From: Microglena sp. YARC
Taxonomy: Eukaryota; Chlorophyta; Chlorophyceae; Chlamydomonadales; Chlamydomonadaceae
Length of the DNA stretch: 64,000 nucleotides
Reading direction: 5' to 3'
NCBI GenBank assembly: GCA_022414725.1
Contig: CM039464.1
Coordinates: 59,141,160-59,205,159 of the forward strand
Shown: piece after piece, positions 38,801 through 51,220 of the stretch
How positions within the stretch are numbered: position 1 is the first letter of the stretch
Layout of the letters: the number at the start of each line of letters is the position of its first letter
Notes under the pieces: model-generated
Databases searched by the model: none
Seen by the model: only the letters and a program-made list of their open reading frames with translations
What the model was told of the DNA's origin: nothing
Program-made: the position numbers and the translations under genes

Positions 38801-41800
38801 GAGCCATGTTGAACACTTATTTCACTCTGTCACCACGAGCCATGTTGAATCACTATTTCACTCTGTCACACGAGCCATGTTGAATCACTATTCACTCTGT
38901 CACCAGCCGAGCCATGTTGAATCACTATTTCACTCTGTCACCACGAGCCATGTTGATCATATTTTCACTCTGTCACCACGAGCCATGTTGAATCACTATT
39001 TCACTCTGTCACACGAGCCATGTTGAATCACTATTTCACTTGTCACCACGAGCCATGTTGAATCACTATTTCACTCTGTCACCACGAGCCATGTTGAATC
39101 ACTATTTCACTCTGTCACCACGAGCCATGTTGAATCACTATTTCACTCTGTCACCACGAGCCATGTTGAATCACTATTTCACTCTGTCACCACGAGCCAT
39201 GTTGAATCACTATTTCACTCTGTCACCCACGAGCCATGTTGAATCACTATTTCACTCTGTCACCAAGCGAGCCATGTTTGAATCACTATTTCACTCTGTC
39301 ACCACGTCACCAGCCATGTTTGAAATCACTATTTCACTCTGTCACCACGAGCCATGTTGAATCACTATTTCACTCTGTCACCACGAGCCATGTTGAATCA
39401 CTATTTCACTCTGTCACCACCAGATATCACTCTGTCACCACATGTTGAATCACTATTTCACTCTGTCACCACGAGCCATGTTGAGAATCACTCTATTTCA
39501 CCACGAGCGATTGAATCACTACTCTTCACCACACTCATGTTGATCTGTCACCACGAGCCATGTTTGAATCACTATTTCACTCTGTCACCACGAGCCATGT
39601 TGAATCACTATTTCACTCTGTCACCCACGATGTTGCTTTCACTCTGTGTTGAATCACTATTTCATCACACGAGCCTGAATCACTATTTCACTCCCACGAG
39701 AGCCATGTTGAATCACTATTTCACTCTGTCACCACGAGCCATGTTGAATCACTATTTCACTCTGTCACACGAGCCCATGTTGAATCACTATTTTCACTCT
39801 GTTCACCACGAGCCATGTTGAATCACTATTTCACTCTGTCACCACGAGCCATGTTGAATCACTATTTCACTCTGTCACCACGAGCCATGTTGAATCACTA
39901 TTTCACTCTGTCACCACGAGCCATGTTGAATCACTATTTCACTCTGTCACCAACGAGCCATGTTGAATCACTATTTCACTCTGTCACCACGAGCCATGTT
40001 GAATCACTATTTCACTCTGTCACCACGAGCCATGTTGAATCACTATTTCACTCTGTCACCACGAAGCCATGTTGAATCACTATTTCACTCTGTCACCACC
40101 GAGCCATGTTGAATCACTATTTCACTCTGTCACCACGAGCCATGTTGAATCACTATTTCACTCTGTCACCACGAGCCATTGTTGATCACTATTTCACTCT
40201 GTCACACGAGCCATGTTGAATCACTATTTTCACTCTGTCACCACCGAGCCATGTTGAATCACTATTTACTCTGTCACCACGAGCCTGTCACCACGAGCCA
40301 TGTTGAATCACTATTTCACTCTGTCACCACGAGCCATGTTGAATCACTATTTCACTCTGTCACCACGAGCCATGGTTGAATCACTATTTCACTCTGTCAC
40401 CACGAGCCATGTTGAATCACTATTTCACTCTGTCACCACGAGCCATGTTGAATCACTATTTCACTCTGTCACCACGAGCCATGTTGAATCACTATTTCAC
40501 TCCTGTCACCACGAGCCATGTTGAATCACTATTTCACTCTGTCACCACGAGCATGTTGAATCACTATTTCACTCTGTCACCACGAGCCATGTTGAATCAC
40601 TATTTCACTCTGTCACCACGAGCCATGTTGAATCACTATTTCACTCTGTCACCACGAGCCATGTTGAATCACTATTTCACTCTGTCACCACGAGCCATGT
40701 TGAATCACTATTTCACTCTGTCACCACGAGCCATGTTGAATCACTATTTCACTCTGTCACCACGAGCCATGTTGAATCACTATTTCACTCTGTCACCACG
40801 AGCCATGTTGAATCACTATTTCACTCTGTCACCACGAGCCATGTTGAATCACTATTTCACTCTGTCACCACGAGCCATGTTGAATCACTATTTCACTCTG
40901 TCACCACGAGCCATGTTGAATCACTATTTCACTCTGTCACCACGAGCCATGTTGAATCACTATTTCACTCTGTCACCACGAGCCATGTTGAATCACTATT
41001 TTCACTCTGTCACCACGAGCCATGTTTGATTATCACTATTTCACTCTGTCACCAACGAGCCATGTTGAATCACTATTTCACTCTGTCACCACGAGCCATG
41101 TTGAATCACTATTTCACTGTCACCACGACCTGTATTTCACCACGAGCCATGTTGAATCACTCATTTCACTCTGTCACCACTGAGCCATGTTTGAACACTA
41201 TTTCACTCTGTCACCACCGAGCCATGTTGCAACTATTTCACTCTGTCCACGAGCCATGTTGAATCACTATTTCACTCTGTCACCACCAGCCATGTTGAAT
41301 CACTATTTCACTCTGTCACCACGAGCCATGTTGAATCACTATTTCACTCTGTCACCACGAGCCATGTTGAATCACTATTTCACTCTGTCACCACGAGCCA
41401 TGTTGAATCACTATTTCACTCTGTCACCACGAGCCATGTTGAATCACTATTTCACTCTGTCACCACGAGCCATGTTGAATCACTATTTCACTCTGTCACC
41501 ACGAGCCATGTTGAATCACTATTTTCACTCTGTCACCACGAGCCATGTTGAATCACTATTTCACTCTGTCACCACGAGCCATGTTGAATCACTATTTCAC
41601 TCTGTCACCACGAGCCATGTTGAATCACTATTTCACTCTGTCACCACGAGCCATGTTGAATCACTATTTCACTCTGTCACACGACCATGTTGAATCACTA
41701 TTTCACTCTGTCACCACGAGCCATGTTGAATCACTATTTCACTCTGTCACCACGAGCCATGTTGAATCACTATTTCACTCTGTCACCACGAGCCATGTTG

Positions 41801-43864
41801 AATCACTATTTCACTCTGTCACCACGAGCCATGTTGAATCACTATTTCACTCTGTCACCACGAGCCATGTTGAATCACTATTTCACTCTGTCACCACGAG
41901 CCATGTTGAATACTATTTCACTCTGTCACCACGAGCCATGTTGATCACTATTTCACTCTGTCACCACGAGCCATGTTGAATCACTATTTTCACTCTGTCA
42001 CCACGAGCCATGTTGAATCACTATTTCACTCTGTCACCACGAGCCATGTTGAATCACTATTTCACTCTGTCACCACGAGCCATGTTGAATCACTATTTCA
42101 CTCTGTCTGTCTATGTTGTGTCACCACGAGCCATGTTGAATCACTATTTCACTCTGTCTGTTGAATCACTATTTCACTCTGTCACCACGACCATGTTGAA
42201 TCACTATTTCACTCTGTCACCACGAGCCATGTTGTCACTCTGTCACCACGAGCCATGTTGAATCACTATTTCACTCTGTCACCACGAGCCATGTTGAATC
42301 ACTATTTCACTCTGTCACCACGAGCCATGTTGAATCACTATTTCACTCTGTCACCACGAGCCATGTTGAATCACTATTTCACTCTGTCACACGAGCCATG
42401 TTGAATCACTATTTCACTCTGTCACCACGAGCCATGTTGAATCACTATTTCACTCTGTCACCACGAGCCATGTTGAATCACTATTTCACTCTGTCACCAC
42501 GAGCCATGTTGAATCACTATTTCATGTGAATCACTATTTCACTCTGTCACCACGAGCCATGTTGAATCACTATTTCACTCTGTCACCACGAGCCATGTTG
42601 AATCACTATTTCACTCTGTCACCACGAGCCATGTTGAATCACTATTTCACTCTGTCACCACGAGCCATGTTGAATCACTATTTTCACTCTGTCACCGAGC
42701 CATGTTGAATCACTATTGTCACTCTGTCACCACGCATGTGTTGAATCACTATTTCACTCTGTCACCACGAGCCATGTTGAATTCACTATTTCACTCTGTC
42801 ACCACGAGCCATGTTGAATCACTATTTCACTCTGTCACCACGAGCCATGTTGACTATCACTATTTCACTCTGTCACACCACGAGCCCATGTTGAATCACT
42901 ATTTCACTCTGTCACCAACGAGCCATGTTGAATCACTATTTCACTCTGTCACCACGAGCCATGTTGGACTATTTCACTCTCATGTTGTCACCACGAACCA
43001 GCCATGTTTTGAATGACTCTGTCACCACGAGCCATGTTTGCACTATTGTCACTCTGTCACCACGAGCCATGTTGAATCACTATTTCACTCTGTCACCACG
43101 AGCCATGTTGAATCACTATTTCACTCTGTCACACGAGCCATGTTGAATCACTATTTCACTCTGTCACCACGAGCCATGTTGAATCACTTATTTCATTGTC
43201 ACCACGAGCCATGTTGAATCACTATTTCACTCTGTCACACGAGCCATGTTTGAATCACTATTTCACTCTGTCACCACGAGCCATGTTGAATCACTATTTC
43301 ACTCTGTCACCACGAGCCATGTTGAATCACTATTTCACTCTGTCACCACGAGCCATGTTGGAATCACTATTTCACTCTGTCACCACGAGCCATGTTGAAT
43401 CACTATTTCACTCTGTCACACGAGCCATGTTGAGATCACTATTTCACTCTGTCACACCGAGCCATGTTGAATCCACTATTTCACTCTGTTCACCACGAGC
43501 CATGTTGAATCCTATTTCACTCTCACTCTGTCACCACGAGCCATGTTGAATCACTATTTCAGCTCTCTGTCACCACGAGCCATGTTGAATCACTATTTAC
43601 TCTGTCACCACGAGCCATGTTGAGGCCATCACTATTTCACTCTGTCACCTACGAGCCATGTTGAATTCACTATTTCACTCTGTCACCACGAGCCATGTTG
43701 AATCACTATTTCACTCTGTCACCACGAGCCATGTTGAATCACTATTTCACTCTGTCACCACGAGCCATGTTGAAATCACTATTTCACTCTGTCACAACGA
43801 GCCCATGTTGATCACTCTTCCACTCTGTCACCACGAGCCATGTTGGATCACTCTTCCACTGTAA
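35854..43864 (+). repeat. 36-bp satellite array
   Basis: The unit is catgttgaatcactatttc followed by actctgtcaccacgagc, 36 bases and therefore a whole number of codons. Long open frames (repeating MLNHYFTLSPRA or SHVESLFHSVTT) appear across it as an artefact and should not be called genes. The unit is barely recognisable at 35.9-37.5 kb, improves steadily, is essentially perfect for long stretches at 40.4-42.7 kb, and is slightly degraded again near 43.8 kb. It ends abruptly at 43864. Confidence 0.95.
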
Positions 43865-44137
43865 TTATAGGGGCCTACACACTTAAAAAGAGCGTAAAAG
43901 CAAGACAACACTCTAAGCACACCCTATCTCACAAGCACACCTACAAACAAAATGCAAAAACAAAACACTGAAATCCCTCCCCCCCCCCCCCACCCCACAC
44001 ACACACACACACACACACCACCCACCTAATCTCACAAACCAAAGTCACATGATACGAGGACATATGTATCATGTATATACACGACTAATACATGAGTAGC
44101 GCATCACGCATCACGCGATACATCAATAATAGCTCTA

Positions 44138-45618
44138 CATATGAGTAGGGACCGGCATATCATATGAGGTTGACCAAAGGCAAGTATGATATGATATCGT
44201 ATCATACAAATTGCATCATATGATATTGTATACCGTAGTGTTCCCAAAAAATAACGTTCCGAAAGATTTCACGAAGTTTGAGACATATGTAAGCCGAAAC
44301 ATATAATTTCACGTTACACATTTCACGTTTGTTTCCAGAAGAATATAAGCTCACGTTGCACATTTCACGTTTGAAATTTTAATAAAACCCCAATTTCTGT
44401 ACCTAAATGATCCTCAGAAGTACCAGAATCAGACGAAAATACTGAATACAATTTTAAAAAATGCGATAAGAATCGCTCAATGAAATGATCATCCTATATG
44501 AGACGATGATTTAATTATTAAGGGCGTCCCAAATGAAATTTTCAGAGTTCTGAATTGAATTGATTTAATTGATTTTGCTTTAATGTTGGGTTATTGTAAT
44601 TCAATTTAATATAATTTAATGTAATTGAATTGCATTTACGTGACTTAAATGCATTTAAAGGATTTGATGTATAGACACTAATGCACAGCATACACACAAC
44701 TCCTCATCTCGTTGGGTTGAATATTGGCAGCTATTATTAGTCTGTGCTTCTCTATCATGAATGTGCTGAAGAATCCCTCAGCCCATCATTGAAGGGCTTC
44801 TGCAACCATGTATCACATGGCTGCAACACGCTGGTGCAGTTGGGTACCTGCTCTGATGAGGCTTGGTTGTCAGATCAGAGGGAGTCGACCAGCAAGAACC
44901 CCAGGGGCTGAGCAAAATTCACAGCCCTCTTACTGAACAAGTCATATGCAGTGCAAGCGACGCGGAAAATTGGCTGAAAGTGTCGGAAACGGAAAGACAG
45001 GTGCCAACGATGGAGGTGACCGGAGCCAGTTAGTTATGAGACAGTTGGCTGACGTGTCAGGCTTCGTCTCGGTAAAAACTTGCGCAAGATGCTAGCAGGG
45101 GTCGGAGAAGGGGTCGGATCGATTGCGACTGCCTCCTGGACTTCGGCTGCAACAAGGATTGGCTGATTTCGAGCAGGGGTTGGCTGATTTCGATCACCTG
45201 TGATTTGCCCGGAGGGAAGTCGCGTAACAAACCCCCACAAGGTCCTATGTTTATGGAGGTGTGTAACCAACAAAGGCGGACTTGTCAAACGACCCTCTGG
45301 GGTCGATCAATGGGCGAGAGCATGAGATCTGGATTGTCGCGATTCCCGCGAGCCGTTTTTTGAACCCGCAGACACCTGGGCTCGTATGTAAGCCCTACAT
45401 TCAGCCTAAGACCTATTATCGCCGCTGCTACTCGATTCACGATCGTTTCGGCCGGGAATATAAGTTACGTTATAATTTCACGAAGTCAAACGTGAAATTA
45501 GAACGTTATTTTTTTGGAACACTATGGTACCAATGATCACTGTAGCCCAGTCAGACTGTCAGCATCATATGATATCATATGATGACATGATATCATACTG
45601 CCATTCCCTACTTATGAG
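44138..45618. mobile_element. hAT-like MITE interrupted by a second transposon
   Basis: The outer element spans 44146-45610. The ends tagggaccggca and (reverse) tagggaatggca form terminal inverted repeats, flanked by octamers catatgag and cttatgag (7 of 8 identical). With the inserted element removed it is about 180 bases and aligns end to end with the MITE at 12930-13115, including atatgatatcatatgatgacatgatatcat near the right end. Confidence 0.7.
44236..45524. mobile_element. TA-flanked Tc1/mariner-like non-autonomous element
   Basis: The element spans 44238-45522, 1,285 bases. Its inverted ends gtgttcccaaaaaataacgt and (reverse) gtgttccaaaaaaataacgt are bordered by TA on both sides, the target of Tc1/mariner transposases. 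Sub-terminal tttcacgtt motifs repeat. No transposase frame is visible; a minus-strand 84-codon frame at 45034-45288 is not recognisable. It sits inside the hAT-like MITE. Confidence 0.65.
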
Positions 45619-45740
45619 TGGTAATGGGAACGCCTGGTGGGGCGTGGTATTAAGGGAGTCCCGTCTTTCGGCGGTAGAGAACGGGCTGCTACTTTTCCTG
45701 GACAATGCTACCATGGCAGTTGACAGTGACCGCGAACACT

Positions 45741-45811
45741 AAAGCGCACCCGTAGGGATTCGAACCCCGCAACTTCTTGTTTCAATGAGCTCTACCATTG
45801 TGCCATTCCCT
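45741..45811 (-). pseudogene. tRNA-like sequence (pseudo-tRNA or SINE head)
   Basis: The minus strand has an intact box A (tggcacaatgg, complement of 45795-45805, followed by tagagctc) and a perfect box B (ggttcgaatcc, complement of 45756-45766), with anticodon-arm-like text between. The D stem has a mismatch and the acceptor ends do not pair, so a working tRNA is unlikely. RNA polymerase III promoter elements are intact, as in tRNA-derived SINEs. Confidence 0.5.
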
Positions 45812-45952
45812 GGACAGGATCACTTATGAGTGGCTCTACCTATCGCATTGTGTATGGCGTATCATGTGACATACAACAAACGTTAACACAATACTAACTA
45901 AATACACTAAAGAACACTAAATAAATTATCACCCTATCTCTAAAACACACAC

Positions 45953-46035
45953 CTGCATCCTTTCAGCCATCTTGATGAGACGTGTTGGGTCACTCTGCCA
46001 CTCCGTCATCAACTCGAGGCTCCTCTCTCCCACAA
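45953..46035 (-). CDS. GT90 exon ([10 protein letters not shown]...)
   Basis: The acceptor gctctctcag precedes 46035; the donor gtgtgt follows 45953. It encodes [20 protein letters not shown] and KMAERMQ, the C-terminal helices of the family. It ends in phase 0, so another coding exon is expected further along the minus strand. Confidence 0.62.
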
Positions 46036-46437
46036 CTGAGAGAGCAGGTAAGCAATATCGGGTTTATTTTTGCTGAGGTGCTTTTTGACACGGTAATCTC
46101 ATAAATATATAAAGAAATGTGACAATAAACACATTAATAAATTATCTAAATATCACTAGAACTCAGGTCCCCCGTCGAATTCTTCGTGCTTGCGATTTGT
46201 TTGGAACCAGTGTTTGGTCCAATTAGCCCCTCCTATTTATCTTGATTCAATCTGGTTTATTCAATGCTGGACAGATCCTTGCTAGCCTATTTTTCTACCC
46301 CTGGACTGTAACATAAATACATCATCAGGTCCACTTAGGAGCTACGCTTATCACACAAATGAAAAACAAATCCTAGGCGCAAGCTACGCAGAAAAAGGCA
46401 AAGGCAGGCAGGCAGGCAGGCAGGCGGGCAGGCAGAC

Positions 46438-46484
<47 letters not shown>

Positions 46485-47215
46485 GGCAGGCAGACAGACA
46501 GACAGACAGACAGACAGACTAACAGACAGACAGAAATACAGACACTTGGACAAAGCGGTGACCCTGGTGGCTCCCGCCCCCAGAATGGGGGGGCTCCGCC
46601 AAAAACATAGTGGTAACATGACAGTATTGAGAACGTACCCGAGACAGATTGGAATTGCACCATCACAGGATCTTGTCTGGCTAGGTGCTACGCATAGCCA
46701 AAAAGAAAAAGTGATAACTTGACAGTATATTGTATATGAACTAGATTGCACATGAACTTGACTTTGTATATTGTGAACGTGCCTGCGATGGATGGGAACT
46801 GCTCCATTGCATGGTCAGTTCCAGTTAGGTGCTACGCATAGCCCCAAATAATAAAAGAGTGATAACATGACGGTATTAAGAACTCTCCCGAGACAAATAG
46901 GAACCTATCCATCATAGGATCTTGCCTGCCTAGGTGCTCTGCGTAGCCAAGAAAGAAAAAGTGAGTTTTTTTGTAACTTTACTGTATACTGTAAAATAAC
47001 TTGATTGCATATGAACTTGACTGCATATATTAAGAAGAACGGACTTGCGATGGATGGGAACTGCGACATGGCATGGTCTTGTCTGGCCAGGTGCTACGCG
47101 TAGCCACAAATAAAAAAAGTGTTACCTTGACCAGGAGGCCGCTAAAAAGTTGCTCGTGTACTACATGTCGGAAATGGGGTCTAAAGGGCTCGTATGCCCC
47201 GAAGTCGAAAAAGTG

Positions 47216-47258
<43 letters not shown>

Positions 47259-47278
47259 GGGGGTAGATATCGCCCTTT

Positions 47279-47310
<32 letters not shown>

Positions 47311-50300
47311 GGTCCGGCCGCTTTCAGATGTTTCCTCTGGTGAAAACTGTAAGAGGCCAAAACTTCCTCAGGACTCGGTCTCTGATAAAATTAAGCAGTC
47401 CTATGACACAAGCTCGACGAGATCTTTCCGAATCAACGCTTATTCCCGACAACGAGTAAATATGGAGGCGTGATCCTCTAGATCCAAGTCGAGGCACCTG
47501 CCAGGCTGGCAGATCCAAGTACAGAAGTTGAGCCTAACTTCCTCACCAGACGGAATCTGACGAAGTTAAGCATACTCACGAAACTGGTTCGACGAGAGCA
47601 TTCCGAATCCAGGCTTGTTTTCGAGACTAAGTAAATTTGTCGTGGTAGTGCTCGAGTAGTGACCCCCACAGGTTCCAAGTGCACCAAGTGTGAAAGTTGA
47701 GTCAAAACAGAAACTCAATATTTCATCCCCAAACTTCTTGGATATAAGGAGGGTACTTAGGCATGCAACTTAGGCTTAACACAACCTTCAAATTCTCAAA
47801 CACTAATACTAGCTAGCCCAGCTCAGAATCAGGACTAAGAAAGGGTGTTTGCTTGACTGTGTTGTCAAACTTTGATCAAATCCAAATGTAAGACCACAAA
47901 TGGATAGAGCTTGTCGAGGGGATCATTATAGACACTACTTTGACCCCTTTTTATAATTCTGAAGGAGATATGGTCCTTGGGGGGGGGGGGGGGGGGGGGG
48001 GGGTAAGGCAGTTTTCAAAAACTTCCGACATAGGTGTATGAAAACAACTTCCTCGCGACCCCCCGACCTTGACTGTATATTGTTTATGAACTTGACTGTG
48101 TATATTAAGAACATCGTACCTGCAACAGATTGGAACTGCTCCATCGCATGTCCCGGCCCAGTTAGGTGCTCAAAGAAGGCTGTCATGTTGGAAGCCATCT
48201 TGAGCTCCGGGGTGTTATACTGCATGAGCTGTGCAAACCTGAAGAGGGAGTCATATGTATGTGTGAGGGTGGGGGTGGGGAAAGAAGGGTGGGGGTGGGA
48301 GGGTATGAAGCAGCCACAAAGCATCAGGTAGGGTGTTATACTGCATGAGCTGTGCAAACCTGAGGGGAGAAAGGGGGTATCCTTAAGCTAAATATGCACA
48401 TTTAAAATAGCTTTACACGACCCTAAACGCCCTGAACTCACAGTATGCCACCCTCTTGTACATGACGTTTTCAGTCCGAAGTGCACTCGGTTAAAGTGGA
48501 CTTAGATTGGTCGGGATTGTTATTTGACGTGCAAAGCTAAGGGGGGAAGGGGGAGTGTTAGTTCATGTGCAAAACTGAGGGGGGGCAGGGTGAAGGGGGG
48601 TGTTGAAGTGCAGTGCTAAGGGGGGCAGGGGGCAGGGGGAGCGTTGAAGTGAAATCTGAGGTAGGAAAGTGAATGTTTAAGTGCAAAGCTTAGGGGGGGA
48701 GGGGGAGTGTTTGTTTAGGTGCAAAGCTGAGGGGGTGAGGGGGAAGAGGAAAGGGGAGTGTTGAAGTGAAATCTGCGGGAGGAAAACGAATGTTGAAGTT
48801 CAAAGCTTAGGTTGGGAGGGGGAGTGTTTTTTAGGTGCAAAGCTGAGGGGGAAAGGGGGAAGTGTTGAAGTGCAAAGCTTAGGGGGGGAAGGGGGAAGGG
48901 GGAGTGTTGAAGTGCAAAGCTTAGGGGGGGGAAGGGGGAAGGGGGAGTGTTGAAGTGCAAAGCTTACGGTGGGAAGGGGAAGGGGGAGTGTTGAAGTGAA
49001 AAGCTTAGGGGGGAGAAGGGGGAAGGGGGAGTATTGAAGTGCAGAGCTTAGGGGAGGAAGGGGGAAGGGGGAGAGTTGAAGTGAAATCTGAGGGAGGAAA
49101 GTGAATGTTGACGTGCAAAGCTGAGTGGGGGGAAAGAGGAGTGTTGAAGTGCAATGCTGAGGGGCGAGATTCACATAACATCCCCAACCACCTACACCAC
49201 AAGCACCCGTCACTCCACTCATCAATGCTGTTTTGTACGTCTCGTCTCCAAATTGGGACCCTACCTACCCCCACCCCCACCCCCCCACCCCCTCCCCCCC
49301 CACTCCACCACCCCCCCCCACCACACCACCACACCACACCCGTTACCCGCTGCACTCCCTACTCTCCCACCCCCTTCCTTCCCACCACACCACACATACA
49401 CACCCCTTACCTCCCAATCCCTACCCCCATCTCCCTATCTTCCCACACACACACCCCCTACCCTCCCACCCCTTACCCTCCCACCTCTTAATCTCACACC
49501 CTCAACCTTTCCACCCACCACCCACCACCGCATACCATACCCTCCCACCCCTTACCTTCCCACCCCATCCCACCACCCACCCACCACCCATACCATACCC
49601 TCCCACCCTTACATTCCCACCCACCCACCACCCACCCACCACCGCATACCATAACCCCTCCCACCCCTTACCTTCCCTTCCCATCCCATCCCACCACCCC
49701 CACCACGCATACCATACCTCCCACCATTTTACCTTCCCCACCATCCCATCACCCACCCACACCGCATACCATACCCTCCCACCCGTATCTTCCCACCCAC
49801 CTACCACCCACCCACCATCGCATACCATACCCTCCCACCCCTTACCTTCCCACCCCACCCCACCACCACCCACCAACGCATGCCCTACCCTTCCACCTAA
49901 ACACATATCCACTCAACCAACCAAGCGGACAATAACCCACCTGCTACTCCACCCATTGCCGTCCAGGTCTAGGATGGCAGCACTACGGCAGAAGTCCTCC
50001 ATGGCAACCTTACCTGCCAACCCCTTGCCTGGTAGAGATCTCACAATGTCACGTTCATGGCCGTCCTCTGTAGCACAGGGAACGGGCAAGGGGTGGGGTG
50101 GAGCAGGGGTGGGGTGGGTAAGTAGGCAAAAATCAACAATGTCACGTTCATGGCCGCCCTCTGTAGCACAGGAAATTAGCAAGGGGTGGGGTGGGGTGGG
50201 TACGTAGGTAAAGATTTCAAAATATCACAATCATGGCCGTCCTCTGTTGCACAGGGAACAAGCAAGGGGTGTGGTGTGATGGGGCAGGGGTGGGTAAGTA

Positions 50301-51220
50301 GGTAGAAGTAGGGCAGGGGGCAGGTGTGGGGTGGGTTAGTATGTAGGGTAGGGAGGGGCAGGGGGCAGGTGTGGGTGGGTACGTAGGTAGGAGTGGGGCA
50401 AAGGGCAGGGGCGGGTTGGGTAAGTAGGTAGGGGTAGGGTGGGGCAGGGGCAGGGGTGGAGTGGGTAAGTAGGTAGGAGTAGGGTGGGTCAGGGGGCAGG
50501 TGTGGGGTGGGTAAGTAGGTAGGGGTCGGGTGGGGCAGGGGCAGGTGTGGGGTTGGGTGAGTAAGTAGGTAGGGGTTGGGTGGGGTGGGGGAAGTGGGGT
50601 GGGAAGTAGGTAGGAGTAGGGTGGGGCAGGGAGCAGTGGGCAGGGGGTGGGTGAATAACTAGGTAGGAGTAGAGTTGGGAGAGGAAGGGGCAGGGGTGGG
50701 TTGGGTAAGAAGGTAGGAGTAGGGTTGAGCAGTGGGCAGGGGGTGGGTGATGAAGTAGGTAGGAGTAGGATGGGGAGGGGAAGGGGTGGGGTGGGTAAGT
50801 AGGAAGGAGTAGGGTTGAGCAGTGGGCAGGGGGTGGGTGGGTAAGTAGGTAGGGGTAGGGTGGGGGAAGGGGTGGGGGGTAAGTAGGTAGGGGTAGGGTA
50901 GGGCAGGGGAAGGGGTGGGGGGTAAGTAGGTAGGGGTATAATACCCTCGACCTGTCTAACCCAAATCACGTGCTGAATTACTCAAACAGTAACATTAACC
51001 CTACCCACACCATCACCACTACCACTACTCACGAGTCTCTAGAATTCGAAAGAGTTGGGCATCAAGATAAGGCTGGTGGAATTCGGCCTCTGTGTGTAAC
51101 TTGACTCTGTCATTTCCCATCATGTTGGTGTTGTCCATGGGATGGACATCGCTACTGAAGAAGGGGCTTGTCGTGCTCCCACGCCAAAACACAGTCGGCC
51201 GGCGGTTCTGGTGGGGGTAC
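45953..51220 (-). CDS. CAP10/GT90-type glycosyltransferase, four exons, partial
   Basis: Four minus-strand exons join with exact phase: 51220-51033, 50067-49941, 48238-48120, 46035-45953, all with GT-AG borders. Together they encode about 170 residues with the signature order of the CAP10/GT90 family (O-glucosyl or O-xylosyl transferases, usually ER or Golgi): VFWRGSTTS then RVKL, a helix, then [19 protein letters not shown] and a C-terminal helical segment ([21 protein letters not shown]). WRGxTT and the DGNGxSSR loop are the donor-binding landmarks known for this family. The usual hydrophobic N-terminus and the part before WRG are not found; they should lie above 51,220, where minisatellites and decayed exon copies occur. 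The terminal exon after 45953 is also not found; the transposons there may have displaced it. It could be a decaying gene, but no stop interrupts the four exons. Confidence 0.7.
46390..46540. repeat. (CAGG)n and (CAGA)n microsatellite
   Basis: caggcagg units at 46404-46433 are followed by cagacaga units to about 46535. Minus-strand frames over it (Cys/Leu/Ser/Val repeats) are artefacts. Confidence 0.9.
46628..47110 (-). repeat. four decayed copies of the GT90 exon 3' edge plus intron
   Basis: Copies near 46630-46695, 46765-46835, 46880-46945 and 47035-47105 each carry a form of gacagattggaattgc or gatggatgggaactgc, then a form of gctaggtgctacgcatagcc. These match 48112-48175 inside the real exon. 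One minus-strand copy still reads [12 protein letters not shown], close to [12 protein letters not shown] of the exon. Confidence 0.7.
47217..47315. repeat. long poly-G tracts
   Basis: Two G-runs of more than 25 bases lie at 47217-47262 and 47285-47312, and a third at 47980-48003. They could fold as G-quadruplexes and are also prone to sequencing error. Confidence 0.9.
47330..47655 (-). repeat. duplicated segment of about 130-170 bases
   Basis: 47345-47475 and 47525-47655 share acttcctca, taagcagtcctatgacac / taagcatactcacgaaac, ctcgacgagatctttccgaat and gagtaaat. Both minus-strand copies are open over about 50 codons with similar residues. No family is recognised. Confidence 0.5.
48120..48238 (-). 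CDS. GT90 exon (FAQLMQYN...)
   Basis: The acceptor ctcttcag precedes 48238; the donor gtacga follows 48120. It encodes [18 protein letters not shown] and [19 protein letters not shown], equivalent to the region after the DGNG loop. A copy of the 5' edge lies at 48325-48362, and four copies of the 3' edge lie at 46628-47110. Confidence 0.68.
48540..49175. repeat. G-rich minisatellite (gtgttgaagtgcaaagcttagg type)
   Basis: About a dozen units of 40-60 bases combine gtgttgaagtgcaaagctta with gggggaagggggaaggggga. It is non-coding and lies within the GT90 gene intron. Confidence 0.85.
49265..49905. repeat. C-rich minisatellite (ccgcataccataccctccc type)
   Basis: Units of about 45-60 bases contain cataccataccctcccaccc and ccttaccttcccaccc. 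It is intronic in the GT90 gene. Confidence 0.85.
49941..50067 (-). CDS. GT90 exon with DGNGWSSR motif
   Basis: The acceptor tgctacag precedes 50067; the donor gtgggt follows 49941. It encodes [15 protein letters not shown] and [20 protein letters not shown], the sugar-nucleotide-binding region. Two truncated copies of its start with acceptor lie at 50137-50175 and 50220-50262. Confidence 0.72.
50268..50935. repeat. minisatellite (gggtaagtaggtaggggtag type)
   Basis: Units of about 50 bases contain gtgggtaagtaggtaggagt and ggggcaggggcaggggtgg. It is intronic in the GT90 gene, directly after the decayed exon copies. Confidence 0.85.
51033..51220 (-). CDS. GT90 exon with WRGSTTS motif
   Basis: The acceptor (cgcacag) lies just above 51220 and the donor gtgagt is at 51032-51027. 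It encodes [20 protein letters not shown], then [21 protein letters not shown] truncated copy of its 5' part and acceptor lies at about 51303-51356. Confidence 0.7.

Noticed and set aside
38244..43864. Long open frames (up to 260 codons) with MLNHYFTLSPRA repeats
   Set aside because: They arise because the satellite unit is 36 bases and two frames lack stops. Frames break at every indel, and there is no non-repeat sequence, start context or promoter.
35854..43864. CRISPR array
   Set aside because: 36-bp periodicity is suggestive, but there are no unique spacers, the units are head-to-tail without interruption, and the context is eukaryotic.
50217..50969. 250-codon minus-strand Pro/Thr/Leu/Tyr-rich frame
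   Set aside because: Read-through of the gggtaagtaggtagg minisatellite in a GT90 intron.
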